Below, in pieces: positions 14,809 to 19,658 of a DNA stretch of 19,658 bases (position 1 is its first letter; the number at the start of each line of letters is the position of its first letter). This DNA is from Faecalibacterium prausnitzii (GTDB lineage: Bacteria; Bacillota; Clostridia; Oscillospirales; Ruminococcaceae), in assembly GCA_002313795.1 (NCBI GenBank), contig DCCL01000098.1, positions 1-19,658 on the forward strand. Direction: 5' to 3'. The position numbers and the translations under genes are program-made. A model generated the notes under the pieces. It ran no database searches. It worked only from the letters and a program-made list of their open reading frames with translations, and was not told where the DNA came from.

Positions 14809-14833
14809 GGGCAGCTCCCTTTCATATGCTTTT

Positions 14834-15034
14834 TTAGAAATCCGTCCAGATTTCTTCTGCATCGTTCGGCCCTGTTACCATCATACGACGTGCAGTAACT
14901 TCTCCCGGTTCAAGCACAAATTCACCTTTTCTGTACTTTTCTTCCGCTGCTTTTCGTGCTTCTTGTTCGTTTTCAGCCTTTGCTTCAAAGGTTTGTGATA
15001 CCTGTTCTTCTATCGTCACGAAGTAGCTTTTCAT
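14834..15034 (-). CDS. DpnD/PcfM-like small protein
   Basis: This 66-aa protein begins MKSYFVTIEEQVSQTFEAKA and continues with a helix and YRKGEFVLEPGEVTARR, the build of DpnD/PcfM-like proteins (beta strand, helix, then 'Y-x-x-G-E-x-V-L'). DpnD is a protein of unknown function encoded beside the DpnI endonuclease gene in Streptococcus pneumoniae. The start at 15034 is chosen because AAGGTGAT, which contains the upstream gene's stop, lies at good spacing; a start at 15079 would overlap that gene. Base composition is visibly more AT-rich than its neighbours, suggesting transfer. Family assignment is from recall of the motif. Confidence 0.7.
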   Translation of the reverse strand: MKSYFVTIEEQVSQTFEAKAENEQEARKAAEEKYRKGEFVLEPGEVTARRMMVTGPNDAEEIWTDF

Positions 15035-15041
15035 CTGCTCA

Positions 15042-15272
15042 TCACCTTTTCCGATATACGCCGCTGCCAAGAAACTCAATACATCCTCTGTCTCTCAGCT
15101 GTTGGAGCTGCTGCCGAATTTTTGCACGAACATTATTATTTTCCGGATGCTTTTCGGACAATATTGTTTCAAATTGATACACATCTTCCAGTGAAAACAT
15201 ATCTGTCTGTATCTGGTCAACACACCATTTTGTATCCTCCAACCAGCTCCGACCTTCAAAACCTGTTTTCAT
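15042..15272 (-). CDS. Stand-alone DpnI C-terminal-type winged-helix domain
   Basis: This 76-aa protein matches the DNA-binding C-terminal domain of DpnI and of Dam-replacing proteins, which reads methylated GATC. Features are an early GRSWLEDTKWCVDQI (7-21), FSLEDVYQFE (26-35), and HPENNNVRAKIRQQLQQLRD (42-61) followed by GCIEFLGSGVYR. The nuclease domain that normally comes first (about 170 residues in DpnI) is missing; instead the ATG lies one base past the phospholipase stop. It is either a remnant of a DpnI-type gene or a free methyl-DNA reader. It is AT-rich relative to the neighbours and is followed by a DpnD-like gene, the known partner in the DpnI cassette. Confidence 0.75.
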   Translation of the reverse strand: MKTGFEGRSWLEDTKWCVDQIQTDMFSLEDVYQFETILSEKHPENNNVRAKIRQQLQQLRDRGCIEFLGSGVYRKR

Positions 15273-15273
15273 T

Positions 15274-16059
15274 TCACGTTTCCCCAAAAGTATGCTGATA
15301 CTCCCCGCCCAGCGGTTTGCCGTCGGCATACTCGGTGATGAGCTTTACGGCCAGCGGGACGGCCTTCTGATACAGCTCTTCCAGCTTTTTGCTGCTTTCC
15401 GCGCATTTGGGGTTGGGCTGCGGGTTTGCCACGAGTCCATGCATGAACTCATACTTGCCTGCCACCCGCATGGCCGTCAGAACCCCCCAGCGCTTGACCG
15501 GGTTCGTTGCCTGTAAAAGATGATGCACCGTCAGCATTCCCTTCATGGCCTCGTAGATCTCTTCCACGGTAACGCCCTCATAGAAGGGTGCCACCACCTC
15601 GGCCCGCTCCCGGCTGGGTCTGATATGGCTTGCAGTGAAGAATTTCATGGGGTCTCTGCCATCTTTCCGCAGAAGGGCGTTGTCAAACTCCGTTTCGATC
15701 TCGCAATGGCTCACGCCGCTCTCCCGGACATACTGCTCCACATAGGGGTGACAGGTGCTGTCCAGTGCAAAGTGGCAGATGAACCCCAACACGTAGGCCA
15801 GCGCGGCCTTTTTGTCCGGCTCGTCTTCCACCACCGTGCGGGCGCGGGTGAAAAAGGCCTCACCCTTCTGGTCGTGCATGGCATTACCCAGCTGATTCAC
15901 CGGGTTGGACTGCAATGCCTTGTAGTAAAAGAGCAGATCCGGCCCATGGAGGCCCATATCGTAGAGTTCCCGGTGCTGTTCCAGCGTTTTGCGCAATTCT
16001 TCCGGCAGCAGGGCCAGAACATCCGCGCCAAAGCGGCGGTGTGCGTAGGTAGAAGGCAT
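15274..16059 (-). CDS. Zinc-dependent phospholipase C-like protein
   Basis: This 261-aa protein starts MPSTYAHRRFG, typical of the S1/P1-nuclease-like zinc-dependent phospholipase C family. Possible metal ligands are His7, the GLHGPD motif (37-42), and the central FICHFALDSTCHPYVEQY, where two His and one Asp lie in one helix pair. No signal peptide is seen, unlike the secreted clostridial toxins, so it is probably a cytosolic relative of unknown substrate. It follows gpsA by 18 nt, so both may share a role in glycerophospholipid metabolism; that link is inferred. The ATG has a G-rich site (AAGGGGCGGGAAT) upstream. Confidence 0.88.
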   Translation of the reverse strand: MPSTYAHRRFGADVLALLPEELRKTLEQHRELYDMGLHGPDLLFYYKALQSNPVNQLGNAMHDQKGEAFFTRARTVVEDEPDKKAALAYVLGFICHFALDSTCHPYVEQYVRESGVSHCEIETEFDNALLRKDGRDPMKFFTASHIRPSRERAEVVAPFYEGVTVEEIYEAMKGMLTVHHLLQATNPVKRWGVLTAMRVAGKYEFMHGLVANPQPNPKCAESSKKLEELYQKAVPLAVKLITEYADGKPLGGEYQHTFGET

Positions 16060-16077
16060 ATTCCCGCCCCTTTTCTC

Positions 16078-17103
16078 TTATTTTTCGTAGCCCTTCGGCA
16101 GCTCGTTCTTCAGGCCGCGCTCCATCAGAGAGCTGACCGCCTCGGCGGCGCTCATTCCCTTGTTGACGATGGAGTTGACCGTCTGGACGATGGGCATCTC
16201 CACATGGTATCGCTCTGCCAGTTCCAGCGCAGCGGGCAGGGCGTTCATGCCCTCCACCACCATGCCAACTTCCTTGACGGCATTTTCCGGGGTCTCGCCC
16301 TTGCCGATGAGGATGCCGGCGCGGTTGTTCCGGCTGTGCATACTGGTAGCCGTCACGATGAGGTCGCCGATGCCGGCCAGGCCCGCGAACGTGTGGATAT
16401 TGCAGCCCATGGCCACGCCCAGCCGGGCGATTTCTGCAATGCCCCGGGTGATGAGGGCGGCACGGGCATTATCGCCGTAGCCCAGACCGGTAGAAATGCC
16501 CACGCCCAGTGCGATGACGTTCTTCATGGCGCCGCTCAGCTCCACGCCCTTGATGTCATCGTTGGTATAGACACGCATGACCTTGTTGGTGAAGACTTCC
16601 TGCACATATGCAGCGGCCTCTGCATCGTGGCTTGCCGACACAATGGTGGTAGGCAGGTCGATGGCCACTTCCTCCGCGTGGGTGGGGCCGGACAGGGCCA
16701 CGAGGCGGATGTTTTTCGGGCCGCCCTCCTTGCCCAGCTCATCGGCCAGCACCTCGGTCATGGTGTAGAGTGTGTCCGGCTCGATGCCCTTTGCCACATC
16801 CACGATGATCTGCCCGTCCGCCACATAAGGCCGTGCCTTGGCGGCCGTGGAGCGGACGAACACCGACGGCACTGCGAACAGCAGGATATCCTTGTCCTTG
16901 CAGACCTCTTCGATGCTCTTGGTAAAGCGCAGTTCGTCCGGGATCTTCATCTGCGGCAGATTGGGGTGTTTGCGGGTGGTGGAGAGGTTATCGATCTCTT
17001 TTTCAATGGCCGACCACACCAGCACATCATTTCCGCTCACGGTCAGCATCCGCGCCAGAGCCATGCCCCAGGTGCCTGCACCCAGAATACCAATACGTTT
17101 CAT
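16078..17103 (-). CDS. gpsA: Glycerol-3-phosphate dehydrogenase [NAD(P)+]
   Basis: This 341-aa enzyme converts dihydroxyacetone phosphate to sn-glycerol 3-phosphate, the backbone precursor of membrane phospholipids, in the cytosol. The NAD-binding GILGAGTWGMALA is at the N-terminus. VDVAKGIEPDT, LSGPTHAEEVA, GAMKNVIALGVGISTGLGYG and the signature FAGLAGIGDLIVTATSMHSR with NNRAG follow, with the active-site lysines in KG and KN. The length is normal. The start is ATG at 17103; a GTG codon directly before it (17106) is equally well placed for the GGAGG site and would add one Met. It is first in a five-gene operon with its own promoter at 17192-17220. Confidence 0.97.
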   Translation of the reverse strand: MKRIGILGAGTWGMALARMLTVSGNDVLVWSAIEKEIDNLSTTRKHPNLPQMKIPDELRFTKSIEEVCKDKDILLFAVPSVFVRSTAAKARPYVADGQIIVDVAKGIEPDTLYTMTEVLADELGKEGGPKNIRLVALSGPTHAEEVAIDLPTTIVSASHDAEAAAYVQEVFTNKVMRVYTNDDIKGVELSGAMKNVIALGVGISTGLGYGDNARAALITRGIAEIARLGVAMGCNIHTFAGLAGIGDLIVTATSMHSRNNRAGILIGKGETPENAVKEVGMVVEGMNALPAALELAERYHVEMPIVQTVNSIVNKGMSAAEAVSSLMERGLKNELPKGYEK

Positions 17104-17191
17104 CACGTTCAGTCCTCCGTATCCGCCGCGCTCCCGCTGCCGGGGCGTGCGGCCTGTTCTGCCCGTACCTTATACAGGCTCATTTGATTCT

Positions 17192-17220
17192 ATTGTACCC
17201 GAAAGCCTCTGCCGCGTCAA
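17192..17220 (-). promoter_or_regulatory. Sigma-A-type promoter of the gpsA operon
   Basis: Minus-strand TTGACG (17220-17215), a 17-nt spacer, then TACAAT (17197-17192). It lies about 90 nt before gpsA, divergent from the ABC importer promoter. The leader has no obvious structure. Confidence 0.75.
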
Positions 17221-17332
17221 CTATCCTGCCATTCTGCACAAAGTTAGGGTGTGTTTTTCTACTATTTTATCTATACCATGCGTTTTTTCAAAACTGTTTG
17301 CGTTCATTTTCAAATCATGTTATAGTATTTTG

Positions 17333-17350
17333 GTAGGATTTGTAGGATTT
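17333..17350 (+). repeat. Tandem 9-bp repeat upstream of the ABC importer promoter
   Basis: GTAGGATTT occurs twice in immediate succession (17333-17341 and 17342-17350). It ends 14 bp before the -35 box at 17365. It may be a regulator or UP-type element; the sequence does not settle this. Confidence 0.55.
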
Positions 17351-17364
17351 CTTTCCCAAACCCC

Positions 17365-17395
17365 TTGACTTCTACCATACTTTAGGGTATATAAT
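17365..17395 (+). promoter_or_regulatory. Promoter of the amino-acid ABC importer operon
   Basis: TTGACT at 17365-17370 is followed by TATATA (17388-17393, spacer 17) overlapping TATAAT (17390-17395, spacer 19). An inverted repeat, TACCAT (17373-17378) and ATGGTA (17394-17399), covers the spacer and -10 region and could be an operator. The operon's first ATG is at 17450. Confidence 0.7.
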
Positions 17396-17449
17396 GGTAT
17401 TCCCTACATATCCTGTTCGTTTGTCGATATTTTGAAAAGGACGTTATCC

Positions 17450-18133
17450 ATGTTGGAAACTTTACTTGCAAACCGCACCATCAGCGTGCTCTGGGAGGCT
17501 CTGCCCCGCATCCTGTCGGCTGGCCTCACCATGACCATCCCCCTCACCCTCATCTCCTTTACCCTGGCCATGGTCATTGCCGTGGCCGTGGCACTGGTGC
17601 AGTACGCCAGAGTGCCAGTGCTCAGTCAGCTGGCCCGGTTCTATATCTGGGTCATCCGGGGCACGCCTCTTCTGGTGCAGCTCTTCATCATCTTCTACGG
17701 CCTGCCGAGTCTGGGCATCATGCTGAATGCCTTCCCGGCTGCGGTCATCGCCTTCGCCTTCAACGAGGGTGCCTACTGCGCCGAGACCATGCGCGGCGCA
17801 CTGGAAAGTGTGCCGCAAGGCCAGCTGGAAGCCGGCTACTGCGTGGGCATGAGCTGGTGGCAGGTCATGCGCCGCATCGTGCTTCCGCAGGCTCTGCGCA
17901 CCGCCGTGCCTGCCCTGTCCAACTCCCTCATCGGCATGATCAAGGATACCTCTCTGGCTTCCAATATCACGGTGGCGGAGCTGTTCATGGCCGGTCAGCG
18001 GGTGGCCGCCCGCACCTACATCTTCCTGCCCATCTATTGTGAGGTGGCTGTGGTGTATCTGCTCTTCTGTACCGTCATCACCAAGCTGCAGGGCCTGCTG
18101 GAACACCAGCTCAACGCCCACGGCTTCCAGTAA
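17450..18133 (+). CDS. Polar amino-acid ABC transporter permease
   Basis: This 227-aa inner-membrane protein has about five hydrophobic helices and the permease EAA loop EAGYCVGMSWWQVMRRIVLP (about residues 125-144), which contacts the ATPase. FYIWVIRGTPLLVQLFIIFYGLP is the classic HisM/GlnP-family segment. The start is ATG at 17450 with AAAAGGA upstream; an in-frame TTG at 17432 overlaps that site and is rejected. It is first in the operon with ATPase and binding-protein genes and works as a homodimer in many relatives. The substrate is an amino acid of the polar or cystine type, not decidable from sequence alone. Confidence 0.95.
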   Translation: MLETLLANRTISVLWEALPRILSAGLTMTIPLTLISFTLAMVIAVAVALVQYARVPVLSQLARFYIWVIRGTPLLVQLFIIFYGLPSLGIMLNAFPAAVIAFAFNEGAYCAETMRGALESVPQGQLEAGYCVGMSWWQVMRRIVLPQALRTAVPALSNSLIGMIKDTSLASNITVAELFMAGQRVAARTYIFLPIYCEVAVVYLLFCTVITKLQGLLEHQLNAHGFQ

Positions 18134-18151
18134 GAAAGGAGTGTGGCTGCT

Positions 18152-18958
18152 ATGGCAATGCTTGAGATCCGCAATGTCCACAAGTCCTTCTATACCTACG
18201 AGCGGCCCGGCGTAAAGCCCGGTATCTTCCGCAAGGCTCCCAAGCCCGTCAGCACGCTGGATGTGCTGCGGGGCGTGGATCTGACCGTGGAAAAAGGCGA
18301 CGTGGTCGCCATCCTCGGCCCTTCCGGCTCTGGCAAGACCACCCTGCTGCGCTGTCTCAACTTCCTCGAGACCGCCGATTCCGGTCAGCTGACCTTCGAC
18401 GGCGAGGTGTTCGACCTTGCCCATGCCAATCAGTCTGACATCGCCCGGCTGCGCCGGAAGACGGCCTTCGTGTTCCAGAACTACAATCTTTTCCGGAACA
18501 AGACCGCTCTGCAGAACGTCACCGAGGGGCTTATCGTCGCCCGGAAGATGCCAAAGGCAGAGGCAGACGCCATCGGCATGAAGATGCTGGAAAAGGTCGG
18601 TCTGGCCGACCGGGCCGATTATTACCCCCGCCAGCTCTCCGGCGGCCAGCAGCAGCGTGTTGCCATCGCCCGGGCATTGGCTTCTGACCCCGAGATCATC
18701 TATTTTGACGAGCCCACCAGTGCCCTCGACCCGGAACTCACCGGCGAGGTGCTCTCCGTCATGCGGCAGCTGGCGCAGGAGGGCATGACCATGCTGGTGG
18801 TCACCCATGAGATGGGCTTTGCCCGCAACGTCTCTTCCCGCACCGTCTTCATGGAAAACGGCGTCGTGGTGGAAGATGCACCTTCGCAGGAGTTTTTCGC
18901 ACACCCCAAAGAAGAGCGTACCCGCGAGTTCCTGCAAAAGATCGCCCATACTGAATAA
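18152..18958 (+). CDS. Polar amino-acid ABC transporter ATP-binding protein
   Basis: This 268-aa ATPase powers the importer. Walker A GPSGSGKTT is at 56-64; the Q-loop is in FVFQNYNLF, the signature is LSGGQQQR, and Walker B is IIYFDEPTSALD with H-loop VVTHEMGFA. The length is slightly above the usual 240-250 because of about 20 extra residues near the N-terminus (YERPGVKPGIFRKAPKPVS) between the first strand and the VLRGVDL segment. The start is ATG at 18152, ten bases after AAAGGAG; a GTG at 18143 is too close to that site. It is 18 nt downstream of the permease stop. The HisP/GlnQ-type sequence agrees with amino-acid import. Confidence 0.96.
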   Translation: MAMLEIRNVHKSFYTYERPGVKPGIFRKAPKPVSTLDVLRGVDLTVEKGDVVAILGPSGSGKTTLLRCLNFLETADSGQLTFDGEVFDLAHANQSDIARLRRKTAFVFQNYNLFRNKTALQNVTEGLIVARKMPKAEADAIGMKMLEKVGLADRADYYPRQLSGGQQQRVAIARALASDPEIIYFDEPTSALDPELTGEVLSVMRQLAQEGMTMLVVTHEMGFARNVSSRTVFMENGVVVEDAPSQEFFAHPKEERTREFLQKIAHTE

Positions 18959-18967
18959 TCTGTCACG

Positions 18968-19073
18968 CCACCAGAGGCCGGGCGGGAGGGCGGTGCCGAG
19001 CGGCTCAATCGCAAACTCGTTTTGCGATTGCTGGCAGGGAACTGCCGGACCGTCCCGGCCGATACGATGCAGC
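18968..19073 (+). repeat. Structured dispersed repeat, copy 2
   Basis: This is the second copy of the element at 331-416, in the same direction, with an 18-nt insertion (GGGAGGGCGGTGCCGAGC region) on its 5' side. The outer helix GGCCGGGCGG pairs with CCGTCCCGGCC with one bulged base. The first hairpin is a perfect CAATCGCAAA/TTTGCGATTG, and the second keeps CTGGCAG-GGAA-CTGCCGG. It lies between the ATPase stop and the binding-protein start in an operon, so it could alter message stability or expression of the binding protein. That role is inferred. Confidence 0.82.
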
Positions 19074-19131
19074 TTTTCTTTATTTATTTTAATTTTTCAC
19101 CTTATCTTCTATCACAGAAAGGATCTTCACT

Positions 19132-19658
19132 ATGAAACGCAGAACTTTTATCTCCCTTATGAGCGTCATGGCAGCAGCCGGTGTTCTCTCTCTGGCTGGC
19201 TGCTCTTCCAGCAGCTCCGGCAGCACTTCCGGCAGTTCTGCCAGCACCGCAGCTTCCTCTGCGTCTGCCGCTGCATCCACTGCCAATGACCATCTGGCCA
19301 CCCTGCAGGCCAGCGGCAAGATCACCGTTGCCCTCGAGGGTGCATGGCAGCCCTGGAGCTACCACGACGAGAATGACACCCTGGTAGGCTACGATGTCGA
19401 GGTCTCCCGGGCTATCGCCGAGAAGCTGGGCCTTGAGGTCGAGTATGTCGAGAGCGACTGGGACAGCCTGTTTGCCGGTCTGGATGCCGGCCGCTTCGAT
19501 ATGGTCTGCAACGGCGTGGAAGTCACCGATGAGCGCGCCAAGACCTACGACTTCACCAACCCTTACGCCTATATCCACACTGCTCTGGCTGTCCGCAAAG
19601 ACAATGAGGATATCAAGAGCTTTGAGGACCTGAAGGGCAAGACCACCGCCAACAGCCT
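19132..19658 (+). CDS. Amino-acid ABC transporter substrate-binding lipoprotein (partial)
   Basis: The gene runs off the right edge after 175 codons. It starts with a lipoprotein signal: MKRR, a hydrophobic stretch, and the lipobox LAGC with the lipid-bearing cysteine at residue 24. A Ser/Gly/Ala-rich tether (25-50) follows. The mature part begins KITVALEGAWQPWSYHDEND and includes GYDVEVSRAIAEKLGLEVEY and DSLFAGLDAGRFDMVCNGV, with ITDERAKxYDFTxPY-like VTDERAKTYDFTNPY, the hallmark of family 3 solute-binding proteins for polar amino acids. It completes the importer encoded just upstream. AAAGGA lies eight bases before the ATG. The end and exact substrate are out of view. Confidence 0.95.
   Translation, partial: MKRRTFISLMSVMAAAGVLSLAGCSSSSSGSTSGSSASTAASSASAAASTANDHLATLQASGKITVALEGAWQPWSYHDENDTLVGYDVEVSRAIAEKLGLEVEYVESDWDSLFAGLDAGRFDMVCNGVEVTDERAKTYDFTNPYAYIHTALAVRKDNEDIKSFEDLKGKTTANS

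Noticed and set aside
15520..17187. 555-aa plus-strand reading frame opposite gpsA and the phospholipase gene
   Set aside because: Antisense shadow. The minus-strand products are clear, known families with ribosome sites and a promoter.
17462..18949. 495-aa minus-strand reading frame opposite the ABC permease and ATPase
   Set aside because: Antisense shadow covering two recognised genes; His/Gly/Asp-rich with no family features.

Overview
The window looks like chromosome from a GC-rich, low-branching Firmicute of the Oscillospiraceae/Ruminococcaceae type. Faecalibacterium or a close relative is my best guess, from the gene content, the AAAGGAG-type ribosome binding sites and the sigma-A promoters; I cannot confirm it without a search. 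Host genes and a phage-derived morphogenesis cassette sit side by side.

Layout. (1) 77-274: tRNA-Arg(TCT), tRNA-His(GTG, CCA encoded) and a strong terminator. (2) 275-695: no gene; a hairpin, copy 1 of a structured dispersed repeat, and a two-way terminator where the tRNA and phage transcripts meet. (3) 696-10410, all on the minus strand: a compact cassette of phage head and short-tail genes. In transcription order these are a TerS-like protein, large terminase, portal, a Prp-type cysteine protease fused to a scaffold, an N4-gp56-like major capsid protein, a small unknown, an adaptor-like protein, a beta-propeller nozzle-like protein, a 62-aa unknown and a Q/A-rich ejection-like protein. No integrase, repressor, replication, lysis or receptor-binding gene is present, and host features bound both sides. 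(4) 10547-13471: an M16C metallopeptidase with its own promoter and terminator. (5) 13505-17220: a tight minus-strand operon gpsA - zinc-dependent phospholipase C-like - DpnI-type winged-helix domain - DpnD/PcfM-like - UMF1-family MFS transporter. Its two small middle genes are AT-rich and look like the remnant of a DpnI-type restriction cassette. (6) 17365-19658, plus strand: a polar amino-acid ABC importer (permease, ATPase, partial lipoprotein), with copy 2 of the structured repeat between the ATPase and the binding protein.

Main discovery. The scaffold gene begins with a complete Prp-like protease domain (His24/Cys36, DIVCAGAS motif). Prp is the Firmicute enzyme that trims ribosomal protein L27 and, in Staphylococcus aureus, the capsid and scaffold proteins of phage 80alpha. 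An L27-like cleavage motif (DLQ-M/L-F-A) lies just after the protease domain and again at the N-terminus of the major capsid protein. A strong internal Shine-Dalgarno and ATG would also make a protease-free scaffold. The cassette therefore appears to carry its own cysteine maturation protease, its substrates, and a nested protease/scaffold layout like lambda C/Nu3 but built from an unrelated enzyme.

Because the structural genes are intact but everything needed for an independent phage life is missing, the cassette may be a domesticated particle-forming element (gene-transfer-agent-like) rather than ordinary prophage decay. This is an inference.
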